A stretch of DNA of 34,399 nucleotides, taken from Eutrophocola sp964629325 (GTDB lineage: Bacteria; Pseudomonadota; Gammaproteobacteria; Pseudomonadales; Pseudohongiellaceae). The notes beneath the pieces were generated by a model, which saw only the letters and a list, made by a program, of their open reading frames with translations, did no database searches and was not told the origin of the DNA. Location: assembly GCA_964629325.1 (NCBI GenBank), contig CAZVSC010000030.1, forward strand, positions 1-34,399, in the 5' to 3' direction. Position numbers and translations under genes: made by a program. Of the stretch, positions 22,965 to 31,250 are shown one piece after another (the first letter of the stretch is position 1; the number at the start of each line of letters is the position of its first letter).

Positions 22965-24134
22965 ATGAAATTTTCCCGCTTAGTTTTCCTGATACTGTCG
23001 CTGCCCCTGTTGTATGCCTGCAGTAATCTGAATCCCATGAACTGGATTTCAAGTAACGATGACGAGGATAAACCGGCGGAACTGGTGGATTTTTCCGAGG
23101 AAGTCAGGCTGCGCCGCATTTGGAGCGTGAAGGTCGGCAATGGGCAGGGCGATAAATACAATCGCCTGAAAGCGGCCATCGATAACAACACCATCTATGC
23201 GGCCAGTAACAATGGCAATGTCTTGGCGATCAACCGGGAAAACGGCAGCCGCTTGTGGCGAACCGAGCTGGATTTCCAGATTACCGGCGGCGTTGGATTT
23301 GGCGGCAACATGGTGCTGCTTGGCACCGAGAACTCCAGCGTCATCGCACTGGATGCCGCCTCGGGTGATATCCTGTGGGAAACCCAGGTTACCAGCGAAG
23401 TGCTGTCCACGCCGGCGTCCAATGGCAGCATAGTGGTGGTGCAGGCCATCGACGGCAAACTGTCAGGCCACGATGCCCGCACCGGCGAGCAGCTCTGGAT
23501 CTACGAGAATACCGTCCCGGCACTTACCCTGCGTGGTGAGAGTTCGCCGCTGATTATCGAGAATTTCGTCATCGCAGCATTTGGCAACGGCACGATCGTC
23601 TCATTAGCTCTCAACAACGGCACCCTGCGCTGGGAAGAGCGCGTGGCGGTTCCCACCGGCAGTTCCGAAATCGACCGCATGGTCGATATCGACGGGGATA
23701 TCGTGCTTTCAGACAATGGCCTGCTGCTGGTGCCGAGCTACCAGGGCTACCTGGCCGCCATCGATGCAGTTACCGGGCAGACCCGCTGGCGCATCGAGGA
23801 ATCCAGTGTCAACGGTGCCAGCTCCGGTTTCGGCAATATCTACGTTTGCGACGAGCGCGATCATGTAAAGGCCTATCGCACCAGTCAGGAAACCACCGTT
23901 TGGGTCAACGAACAGCTCGACCTGCGCCGGCTGACGGCGCCCACCAGTTTCAACAACTATGTGGCGGTAGGTGATTTCGAAGGCTATGTACACCTGATGT
24001 CCCAGGTCGATGGCCGCTTCCTGGGCCGCACTCGTGTTGATTCCGACGGCATTCGCGCTCCCATGCAGTCCCGGGACAACACTCTGTATGTATACGGCAA
24101 CAGCGGCAACCTGGCCGCCTACAGTGTGCAGTAA
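22965..24134 (+). CDS. bamB: Outer-membrane assembly lipoprotein BamB
   Basis: BamB is a beta-propeller lipoprotein of the BAM complex, which inserts beta-barrel proteins into the outer membrane. The 389-residue protein has a signal peptide ending at LLYAC (lipidated C19). It then has repeated propeller blades with the W/G-D motifs seen as NRENGSRLWRTEL, DAASGDILWETQV, DARTGEQLWIYEN and DAVTGQTRWRIEE. It starts 18 bp after yfgM and is followed by der. Confidence 0.96.
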   Translation: MKFSRLVFLILSLPLLYACSNLNPMNWISSNDDEDKPAELVDFSEEVRLRRIWSVKVGNGQGDKYNRLKAAIDNNTIYAASNNGNVLAINRENGSRLWRTELDFQITGGVGFGGNMVLLGTENSSVIALDAASGDILWETQVTSEVLSTPASNGSIVVVQAIDGKLSGHDARTGEQLWIYENTVPALTLRGESSPLIIENFVIAAFGNGTIVSLALNNGTLRWEERVAVPTGSSEIDRMVDIDGDIVLSDNGLLLVPSYQGYLAAIDAVTGQTRWRIEESSVNGASSGFGNIYVCDERDHVKAYRTSQETTVWVNEQLDLRRLTAPTSFNNYVAVGDFEGYVHLMSQVDGRFLGRTRVDSDGIRAPMQSRDNTLYVYGNSGNLAAYSVQ

Positions 24135-24230
24135 GCTGGCAGAACGGCAATAAACGGGTGGCCCTGACCGGTCCTCACCGCCAATTCCCGTTACAATACC
24201 CACCATTCAGGACCAACCAGAGTCACTCAC

Positions 24231-25649
24231 ATGATCCCCGTCATCGCCCTAGTGGGCAGACCCAACGTGGGGAAATCCACGCTCTTTAACCAGCTCACCC
24301 GTTCCCGGGATGCGTTGGTGGCGGATTTTGCCGGCCTGACCCGTGACCGCAAGTATGGCGAAGGCAGCCTCGGCGAACAGGCATTCATCGTGATCGATAC
24401 GGGGGGCATCACCGGCACCGAAGAGGGCATCGATAAGGCGATGTCAGACCAGTCCCTGCTAGCCATCGAGGAGGCCGATGTAACCCTCCTCCTGGTGGAT
24501 GCCCGGGAAGGCCTGCTGCCGGGTGATGTGCAACTGGTGGACTATCTGCGAAAGAAACAGAAACCCTATTCACTGGTGGTCAACAAGACCGATGGCATCG
24601 ACCCCGATGTCGCCATGGTCGAATTCCACAAACTTGGCTGTGAGGCGGTCTACCCGATTGCCGCCAGCCACGGCCGTGGCGTCAAGGGCATGATGGAACA
24701 CGTACTGGCACCGTTCCCTGCTGAACAACAAGCCGAAGACGATGATGACGAAGGCGGCATCCGAATCGCCGTGGTGGGCCGGCCCAACGTGGGCAAATCG
24801 ACCCTGGTCAATCGCTTGCTCGGCGAAGAGCGGGTGGTGGTCTACGACCACCCGGGGACAACGAGGGACAGCGTGTACATTCCCTTCGAGCGCCGCGGCC
24901 GGCATTACACGCTGATAGATACGGCGGGTATCCGCAAGAAGGGCAAGACCCGGGAAGTCATCGAGAAGTTCTCCGTGGTCAAATCCCTGCAGGCGATCAA
25001 GGATGCCAATGTCGTCATCCTCCTGGTCGATGCCCGCGAAGGCATCGTGGAGCAGGACCTGCACCTGCTCGGTTATGTGCTCGATGCCGGCCGCGCCCTG
25101 GTGGTTGCCATCAACAAGTGGGACGGCATGAATGAATATGACCGTGATGAGGTCAAGAAGGCCATCAGGCGGCGTTTTACCTTTATCGATTTTGCGAAGA
25201 TCCATTTCATCTCCGCGAAGCACGGTACAGGAGTGGGCGACCTGTATGGCTCCATCGAGAAAGCTTATTCGTCAGCCAGCAAAAAACTGAATACAAACCA
25301 GCTCACCAAGTTGCTGGAGCGTATTACCGCTACCCATGCGCCACCGGTCATCAACAACCGCCGCATCAAGCTTCGCTATGCCCATGCCGGCGGCAGCAAT
25401 CCTCCGCTGATCATCATTCACGGCAAACAGACCGACAAGGTGCCGGCCCATTACCTGAAGTTCCTGGAAAAGAATTTCCGCAAGTTTCTGGATCTGGAGG
25501 GCACTCCGGTTCGCATCCAGCTGATAAGTGACGATAATCCCTTCGTCAGGGGCGAGGAAGACAAGAGCGACCGGGCGATCGCCCGCAAACGCAGATTACA
25601 GAAGAACCGCGAGATCGCTTCAAGACCGCGCGGCAGAAAGGCGAAATAG
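24231..25649 (+). CDS. der: Ribosome assembly GTPase Der
   Basis: Der (EngA) is an essential GTPase with two tandem G domains that helps 50S subunit maturation. It has 472 residues. The first G domain begins ALVGRPNVGKST (about residue 7), with NKTD as G4. The second begins AVVGRPNVGKST (about residue 180), with DTAGIR and NKWDG. The KH-like domain follows, with INNRRIKLRYAHAGG, and the tail is basic (KRRLQKNR, RPRGRKAK). TACAAT at 24192-24197 upstream may be a -10 box. Confidence 0.97.
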   Translation: MIPVIALVGRPNVGKSTLFNQLTRSRDALVADFAGLTRDRKYGEGSLGEQAFIVIDTGGITGTEEGIDKAMSDQSLLAIEEADVTLLLVDAREGLLPGDVQLVDYLRKKQKPYSLVVNKTDGIDPDVAMVEFHKLGCEAVYPIAASHGRGVKGMMEHVLAPFPAEQQAEDDDDEGGIRIAVVGRPNVGKSTLVNRLLGEERVVVYDHPGTTRDSVYIPFERRGRHYTLIDTAGIRKKGKTREVIEKFSVVKSLQAIKDANVVILLVDAREGIVEQDLHLLGYVLDAGRALVVAINKWDGMNEYDRDEVKKAIRRRFTFIDFAKIHFISAKHGTGVGDLYGSIEKAYSSASKKLNTNQLTKLLERITATHAPPVINNRRIKLRYAHAGGSNPPLIIIHGKQTDKVPAHYLKFLEKNFRKFLDLEGTPVRIQLISDDNPFVRGEEDKSDRAIARKRRLQKNREIASRPRGRKAK

Positions 25650-25664
25650 CGCAGTTCCGGAACC

Positions 25665-26387
25665 ATGCCTGTCATCATCATGAAAACCGGGCAGACGATT
25701 CCTGCCATCGCTCTACGCTACGGCGATTTCGATGACTGGATCATTGCTGGTTCGGGGCAGCCGCCATCGGCTTTTCGAACGGTGGCTGTCGATGAGGGTG
25801 AAATCCTGCCTCCCCTGGATAGCGTTTCTGCCGTGATCGTCACCGGTTCTCCTGCCATGGTGACGGATGATCTGCCGTGGATTCGGGCTGGGGAGCAGTA
25901 TCTGCGCGATGCAGTGGACAGGGGCATTCCTGTCCTGGGCATCTGTTTTGGCCACCAGATGCTGGCCCAGGCGCTGGGAGGCAAGGTGGGGTATCACCCG
26001 CGCGGGAGGGAGATCGGCACCACGACCGTAGCCTTGACGCCGGCGGCGAAAGATGACGCCCTGTTTGCCGGCCTGCCGGCGGCAATTCCCGTACACGTAA
26101 CCCACATGCAGTCGGTCACCAGCTTGCCGCCAGAGGCGCACATACTTGCCGGCAATGACTTCGATCCCCATCACGCAGTGCGATTTGCCGAGTCGGCCTG
26201 GGGGGTTCAGTTCCACCCTGAATTCGATGCCCGCATCATGGCTGCCTACATCAGTGAGCGGGAATCCCGGATAAGGGAAGAAGGGCTGGACGTCGAGCGC
26301 CTGGCAGCGGAAGTAAGGGAAGCGGAGGTTGCTAAAGGGTTGCTCAGGCGGTTTGCGGAAATCGTAAACCGTGATCAGCCGCAATAG
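25665..26387 (+). CDS. Stand-alone class I glutamine amidotransferase (GATase1) domain protein
   Basis: This 240-residue protein is a complete class I amidotransferase domain. It has an oxyanion-strand motif VTGSPAMV, the nucleophile elbow GICFGHQ with C94, and the catalytic pair H184/E186 in VQFHPEF. Such domains hydrolyse glutamine to supply ammonia, but no synthase partner is fused or adjacent, so the substrate is unknown. It resembles GMP-synthase-like orphan amidotransferases. A second ATG at 25680 (MKTGQTIPAIALR) is an alternative start. It follows der by 15 bp and overlaps ppk1 tail-to-tail by 13 bp. Confidence 0.85.
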   Translation: MPVIIMKTGQTIPAIALRYGDFDDWIIAGSGQPPSAFRTVAVDEGEILPPLDSVSAVIVTGSPAMVTDDLPWIRAGEQYLRDAVDRGIPVLGICFGHQMLAQALGGKVGYHPRGREIGTTTVALTPAAKDDALFAGLPAAIPVHVTHMQSVTSLPPEAHILAGNDFDPHHAVRFAESAWGVQFHPEFDARIMAAYISERESRIREEGLDVERLAAEVREAEVAKGLLRRFAEIVNRDQPQ

Positions 26388-28453
26388 GATTCCAGCAGGG
26401 TCTGCTGGGCGGAACGCGGATTGGCGTTACCCGGCGTACTTTGCTTGTAGCTGCCGTCAGATTGCAGGATCCACGCCTGTGTATTATCTGACAGGTAGAT
26501 CTGCAGACCTTCCTTGAGGATCTTCTTTTTCATCCGCTTTTCCTCTACCGGGAAGCACGTCTCCACACGGCGGAAGAAATTGCGGTCCATCCAGTCGCCG
26601 CTGGACAGGAAAATTTCGTAATCGCCCTCGTTGTGGAAATAGAAAATACGGCTGTGCTCCAGGAAGCGGCCGATGATGGAGCGCACGTTGATATTCTCGG
26701 ACACGCCCTTGACGCCGGGGCGGAGGCAGCAAATACCGCGTACGATCAGGTCGACCTTCACACCGGCCTGGGAGGCCTGGTACAGCGCCTCGATAATGGT
26801 GGACTCAACCAGTGAATTCATCTTGGCGATAATGCGCGCGGGCTTGCCCTTGCGGGCATTTTCCGTCTCGCGTTGAATCAGGTCGAGCATGCCCTTGTGG
26901 AAGGTAAAGGGCGCCTGCAGGATTTTCTTGCGTTTGCCGGGTTTGCCAAGTGCTGTCAGTTGCTGGAATACCTTCTGCACGTCATCGGTGATGGCCATGT
27001 CGCTGGTCAGGAAGGAATAGTCCGTGTACTGGCGCGCGGTGCCGGCATGGTAGTTGCCGGTGCTCAGGTGCACATAGCGCTTGAGCTGCCGGCCTTCGCG
27101 GCGGATTACCAGGCTCATCTTGGCGTGGGTCTTGTGACCGACCACGCCGTAGGAGACGTGGGCGCCGGCGATTTGCAATTCATTGGCGAGCTCGATGTTT
27201 TCCTCCTCGTCGAAGCGCGCCCGCAACTCGATGACCACGGTCACCTCCTTGCCGGTATTGGCGGCCTTGATGAGGGCTTCGACGATGCTCGAATCGTCCT
27301 CGGTGCGATAGAGGGTCTGTTTGATGGCAAGCACGTTGGGATCTTCTGCAGCCTGGCGGACAAAATCGATGACAGTCGTAAATGACTGGAAGGGGTGATG
27401 AAGCAGCAGGTCACCTTTCTTGAGCGCCTCGAAGATATCTGAGTTCTTCAGGATCCGGTTGTGTATTCCCGCAGTGAAAGGGGGGTATTTCAGGTCGGGT
27501 CGTTTGACGTGACGCGAGATCGCCATTAAGCGATTCAGGTTGACCGGGCCGTTGACCTGGTAGACATCGTTTTTCTGCAGTTTGAACTGGTGCATCAGGT
27601 AACCGATCATTTCCTGAGGACAGTTGTCCGGCACTTCCAGGCGCACGGCTTCGGCAAAGCGGCGCGACGGTAGTTTGCCTTCCAGGGCGCGCATCAGGTC
27701 GCCCACTTCCTCTTCGCTGACCAGGAGGTCCGAATTGCGCGTGATGCGGAACTGGTAGCAGCCTGTCACGGTCATGCCCGGAAACAGGTCGCTGGCATGG
27801 GTGTGGATGATGGAAGACAGGAACACGAAGTCGTATTCATGGGGCGAACAGGAGGGCGGCAACTGCACCAGGCGTGGCAGGGCGCGAGGCGCCTGTACGA
27901 TGGCGATGCCCGAATTGCGACCGAAGGCATCCTTGCCTTCAAGTGAAATGATGAAATTCAGGCTCTTGTTGAGCACCTGCGGGAACGGGTGGGCCGGATC
28001 GAGTCCAACCGGACTGAGAATCGGCAGCAGTTCCCTGTTGAAATAACTCTTGATCCATTCCTGCTGTTTCTGGTTCCAGTTGTGCCGATCGATGCAGTGT
28101 ATGTCGGCCTTCTTCATGGCCGGCAACACTTCCTCGTTCAGCACCCGATACTGTTCGTCAACGAGCTGGTGGGCCACGTCGCTGATGCGCTGAAGTTGTT
28201 CGGACGGCGACATGTTGTCGGGCCCGCTCTGGGTGGAGCCGAAGGCTACCTGCTGTTTCAGGCCGGCGACGCGAATCTCGAAAAACTCGTCGATGTTGGA
28301 ACTGGCGATACAAAGAAAGAACAGGCGCTCGAGCAAGGGCGTCGACTTGTCCCTGGCCTGGGCCAGTACCCGCCGGTTGAATTCCAGCAGGCTGAGTTCC
28401 CGGTTGATGTAATACTCCGGGCTACGCAAGTTGATTTCCTTGGTGGCTGTCAT
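26375..28453 (-). CDS. ppk1: Polyphosphate kinase 1
   Basis: Ppk1 reversibly polymerises the terminal phosphate of ATP into polyphosphate. It has 692 residues, typical for the family. The N-terminal domain has YYINRELSLLEFNRRVL and ASSNIDEFFEIRVAG. The catalytic domains include ALIKAANTGKEVTVVIELRARFDEE and GHKTHAKMSLVIRR, the latter carrying the conserved active-site histidine region, and a C-terminal domain with VDLIVRGICCLRPG and GDWMDRNFFRR. It lies 18 bp downstream of the methyltransferase gene, so co-transcription is likely. No exopolyphosphatase gene is present in the window. Confidence 0.97.
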   Translation of the reverse strand: MTATKEINLRSPEYYINRELSLLEFNRRVLAQARDKSTPLLERLFFLCIASSNIDEFFEIRVAGLKQQVAFGSTQSGPDNMSPSEQLQRISDVAHQLVDEQYRVLNEEVLPAMKKADIHCIDRHNWNQKQQEWIKSYFNRELLPILSPVGLDPAHPFPQVLNKSLNFIISLEGKDAFGRNSGIAIVQAPRALPRLVQLPPSCSPHEYDFVFLSSIIHTHASDLFPGMTVTGCYQFRITRNSDLLVSEEEVGDLMRALEGKLPSRRFAEAVRLEVPDNCPQEMIGYLMHQFKLQKNDVYQVNGPVNLNRLMAISRHVKRPDLKYPPFTAGIHNRILKNSDIFEALKKGDLLLHHPFQSFTTVIDFVRQAAEDPNVLAIKQTLYRTEDDSSIVEALIKAANTGKEVTVVIELRARFDEEENIELANELQIAGAHVSYGVVGHKTHAKMSLVIRREGRQLKRYVHLSTGNYHAGTARQYTDYSFLTSDMAITDDVQKVFQQLTALGKPGKRKKILQAPFTFHKGMLDLIQRETENARKGKPARIIAKMNSLVESTIIEALYQASQAGVKVDLIVRGICCLRPGVKGVSENINVRSIIGRFLEHSRIFYFHNEGDYEIFLSSGDWMDRNFFRRVETCFPVEEKRMKKKILKEGLQIYLSDNTQAWILQSDGSYKQSTPGNANPRSAQQTLLESYCG

Positions 28454-28471
28454 GGGATCGTCAGTGGACTG

Positions 28472-29089
28472 TTATTTTTCAATGATCAACAGATAGCCAT
28501 CTTCTTTCATCGGCGTTTTCAGTTTCACTTCCTTCAAAGTGGCGTCGAACTCTTTCTGGCATCGCTTGGCCAGTTTCAGGAAGGGCGACCTCCCCGGGTC
28601 GGCGATGATTATCGTGCCGACACCGTTCTTTACGGCACGCTTGATGAGTTTGTACAACGGTTCGATCAGTTCGTCCCAGAAACAGATGTCGCCACCCAGG
28701 ATCATGTCCTGTTCGGCAATGAGGCTGGCCTTGAGGTTTTCGTACCGGCTGACCTTGCCGGTTACCTTGGCCTTGTTCAGCTTGGTGTGGATGTCCATGA
28801 ATGGGAAGACGTTCTTGTCGGCATCCACCGCGATGACATTGGCTTTGTAATCCTTGTTGCAGTGAATGGCGAGGATGCCCCAGCCGCTGCCGATTTCCAT
28901 GATATTGGCCTTTTTCTTCGGCGGGTGTTTTTTCAGATAGTCGAGGATCAGGTAACTGGAAAACCAGACCTTGTCACCGTGGATTTCCGGCGTGCTGGTT
29001 TCTTCAAGTAACTCCTTGATTTTCTTGTGTTTCTTCTGGTAAATCTTCAGTCCGCGGACTACCTTGATGTGTTTTTCGTCGCTGCTCAT
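28472..29089 (-). CDS. Class I SAM-dependent methyltransferase, substrate unknown
   Basis: This 205-residue protein has the class I methyltransferase fold signals. Motif I is IMEIGSGWGILA (about 63-74), an acidic residue ends strand 2 (AVDAD, D89), and ILGGDICFWDE (about 131-140) recalls the motif of METTL21-like (Methyltransf_16) protein methyltransferases. It is unusually lysine-rich: 33 of 205 residues, especially residues 6-25 and 53-60. No signal peptide or membrane helix is seen. The gene precedes ppk1 by 18 bp on the same strand. A protein target is a guess from the motif alone. Confidence 0.75.
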   Translation of the reverse strand: MSSDEKHIKVVRGLKIYQKKHKKIKELLEETSTPEIHGDKVWFSSYLILDYLKKHPPKKKANIMEIGSGWGILAIHCNKDYKANVIAVDADKNVFPFMDIHTKLNKAKVTGKVSRYENLKASLIAEQDMILGGDICFWDELIEPLYKLIKRAVKNGVGTIIIADPGRSPFLKLAKRCQKEFDATLKEVKLKTPMKEDGYLLIIEK

Positions 29090-29221
29090 AAACCTACTGC
29101 CAGTCGCTGTAAAGGATTAATCGGGTTTATATCAGGATACGATAGGGAGGCTGGGTCGGCGTTTGACTAATCTCAAATCGCCCGGGCGTTTTCCGGTCTT
29201 TTGCCGGCGGTTCGGCCGATT

Positions 29222-30631
29222 TCAGTCACCCGACTGCTCTTCGGATCCTGCGGCTGAATCATTGCCTTTTTGTACTGCAAATGATTTCTCAACAATACTG
29301 GTGATTTCACCGTTGAAAAGCCTGGACCGGATTGTATCACCGGGCTTTACGCTTTGGTAATCAGTAACAACCCGGTCATCAGTGGTGTAGGTGATCGAGT
29401 ACCCCCTGCCCAATGTGCTCAGGGGATTCACCGTGTTCAGGGTGTGCGCCTGGGCCGCCAATTGCAGTTTTCTGCTGTGCAGGTCCTGGTGCATGGCATG
29501 CTGCAGGCGCCTGGCCAGGTTGCCTGCCTGCTGACGGTATTCGCGGGTGAGCCGCTGGGGTGAATGGGAGCGGATACCGAGGTGCAAGTGCTGCAGCCTG
29601 GCGGCAAGCTCCGCCAGTCTGTGCCTGAAGGCGCGGCGCATGCGCAGTTCCGTTTCATCGAGTCGCTGGGCTTGTTCCTGCAGTCGTCGGCCGGGGTGCT
29701 TCAGCTGCCTCCTGAACCATTGCAGGGTTTCTCGCCGCCGCTGCACGGCATCGAGCATGAGTGTGCCGAACCGTCGTGCACAGGCGGCATACATCTGGCG
29801 GAAATCACCCTGGTCGGGACTGAGCAGCTCTGCCGCTGCGGTCGGAGTGGCCGCACGGACATCGGCTGCAAAGTCGGCAATGGTGAAGTCAACTTCATGA
29901 CCAACGGCGCTGACTATCGGCAGTTCACTGGCGTGAATGGCTCTTGCCAGGGCCTCATTGTTGAAGCTCCACAGGTCTTCCAGTGAGCCGCCGCCGCGGC
30001 CGATGACCAGGACATCGATGTCTTCGAGACAGCCCTGTTTACGATTGGCCAGCTCGATGGCCCTGATCATTTCCGGTGCCGCTGTCTCACCCTGGACGGT
30101 GACGGGGAGGACGGTCACCCGTATGGCGGGGAAGCGCCGGCGCAGCGTGCTGATGATGTCGCGCACCGCGGCGCCGGTAGGCGAGGTGATGACACCGATA
30201 TGCCGTGGCAGTGTGGGCAGGGGTTTCTTGCCGGCCTCGTCGAACAGGCCTTCCCTGAACAGTTTTTCCTTCAATTGCTCGAATGCGCGCAGCAAGGCGC
30301 CGTCGCCGCGTTCTTCCATCTGCTCCAGGATCAGCTGGAAATCACCCCGGCCCTCGTAGAGGCTGACCTTGCCCTTGACCAGGACCTGCATGCCGTCGGC
30401 GGGACGGAAACGCACGCGCATGTTGCGGTTGCGGAACATGGCGCAGCGGATCTGGGCTGATTCGTCCTTGAGGGTGAGATACCAGTGGCCGGAGGCCGGC
30501 ATGGCGATATTGGATATCTCGCCCTCGACGAGTACCGACGGGAAATTGTCCTCGAGCAGGAAGCGGGCCTCGCGGTTCAGGTCGCTGACGCTGAGCACGG
30601 CCTCGCGATCATTGAAATCATGGATATCCAT
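29222..30631 (-). CDS. xseA: Exodeoxyribonuclease VII large subunit
   Basis: XseA is the catalytic subunit of exonuclease VII, which degrades single-stranded DNA from both ends with XseB. It has 469 residues. The N-terminal OB-fold has LSVSDLNREARFLLEDNFPSVLVEGEISN and GHWYLTLKDESAQIRCAMFR. The catalytic domain has RHIGVITSPTGAAVRDI, VLVIGRGGGSLEDLWSFNNE and SAVGHEVDFTIADFAAD. A long coiled-coil stretch and the C-terminal NPLSTLGRGYSI follow. The ATG at 30631 gives the normal start; the open frame beyond it has no family similarity. No xseB is in the window. Confidence 0.96.
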   Translation of the reverse strand: MDIHDFNDREAVLSVSDLNREARFLLEDNFPSVLVEGEISNIAMPASGHWYLTLKDESAQIRCAMFRNRNMRVRFRPADGMQVLVKGKVSLYEGRGDFQLILEQMEERGDGALLRAFEQLKEKLFREGLFDEAGKKPLPTLPRHIGVITSPTGAAVRDIISTLRRRFPAIRVTVLPVTVQGETAAPEMIRAIELANRKQGCLEDIDVLVIGRGGGSLEDLWSFNNEALARAIHASELPIVSAVGHEVDFTIADFAADVRAATPTAAAELLSPDQGDFRQMYAACARRFGTLMLDAVQRRRETLQWFRRQLKHPGRRLQEQAQRLDETELRMRRAFRHRLAELAARLQHLHLGIRSHSPQRLTREYRQQAGNLARRLQHAMHQDLHSRKLQLAAQAHTLNTVNPLSTLGRGYSITYTTDDRVVTDYQSVKPGDTIRSRLFNGEITSIVEKSFAVQKGNDSAAGSEEQSGD

Positions 30632-30730
30632 AAACCGGCCATAATACCCTATCTGGCGGCATGGTGAGCCGGACGGGCATGGGCTACAATCAAGCGGATT
30701 CAATCTGCCAGTGCCGGAGTTGCCAGAACC

Positions 30731-31144
30731 ATGAAAAATCCCCAGATCCCGCTGCTGTCCCGCCTCATCCTGGGCGCGGTTGCCTGTGTCGCCAGCCATG
30801 CGCTAATTGCCGCCAGCCCGGATGCGCGTGCCTGCAATCTGCAGGGTCGGGAAATCGCCCTGCGCATCAGTGAAGAGGTCAGCAGTGACCTGACCACGGC
30901 TGACCGTGCCCGGATCGCCACCATCGCCGAAGAGGTCTGTAGTGAGTACCGCCCGGCAGCACCGGCTGCCGATATGCCGGTGGTCAGCCGCCCCGCGGCG
31001 CCCCAGCCGGCTCCGCAGGCCGTTACGGTACCTGCCACTCCGGAACCCGCGGCTACCGATGAAGAAGAGGACGGTGGACTGTTTGATTTAAAGATCATCG
31101 ATCCTGATGACAGGGTCAGGCGTCCTGGCCTGAAAAGACCCTGA
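30731..31144 (+). CDS. Small secreted protein of unknown function
   Basis: I do not recognise this 137-residue protein. It has an N-terminal signal peptide (hydrophobic stretch about residues 8-27, likely cleaved near LIA-ASP) and a short helical domain (about 33-72) bounded by two cysteines, C35 and C70, that could form a disulfide. A Pro/Ala-rich linker follows (about 74-107), then an acidic EEEDGG stretch and a charged tail ending LKRP. The linker suggests spanning the periplasm or cell wall. It lies between divergent xseA and guaB; TACAAT at 30685-30690 may be a -10 box. Codon use looks like its neighbours', supporting a real gene. Confidence 0.65.
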   Translation: MKNPQIPLLSRLILGAVACVASHALIAASPDARACNLQGREIALRISEEVSSDLTTADRARIATIAEEVCSEYRPAAPAADMPVVSRPAAPQPAPQAVTVPATPEPAATDEEEDGGLFDLKIIDPDDRVRRPGLKRP

Positions 31145-31180
31145 TTTCGCTTGAATTGCGCTCTCCGGGACGGCCAAGGA

Positions 31181-31210
31181 TTTACCTGAATTTCCCTCAT
31201 GGAGTATAAT
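31181..31210 (+). promoter_or_regulatory. guaB-guaA promoter
   Basis: TTTACC (31181-31186) and a perfect TATAAT (31205-31210) are 18 bp apart. The predicted start of transcription lies near 31217, leaving a leader of about 34 nt before guaB. The -10 box overlaps an in-frame ATG at 31209, which therefore cannot be the guaB start when this promoter is used. No PurR-type operator was recognised. Confidence 0.6.
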
Positions 31211-31250
31211 GCGTCGATTTCCCGCAACGGGATTTCAGGTATTTCGATCT

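Noticed and set aside
27989..29011. 340-residue plus-strand frame across ppk1 and the methyltransferase
   Set aside because: It is antisense to two genes on the minus strand with conserved motifs, so it is a shadow frame.
30632..30799. Upstream extension of xseA
   Set aside because: The extension has no similarity to the OB-fold start of the family and would overlap the start of the divergent secreted-protein gene.
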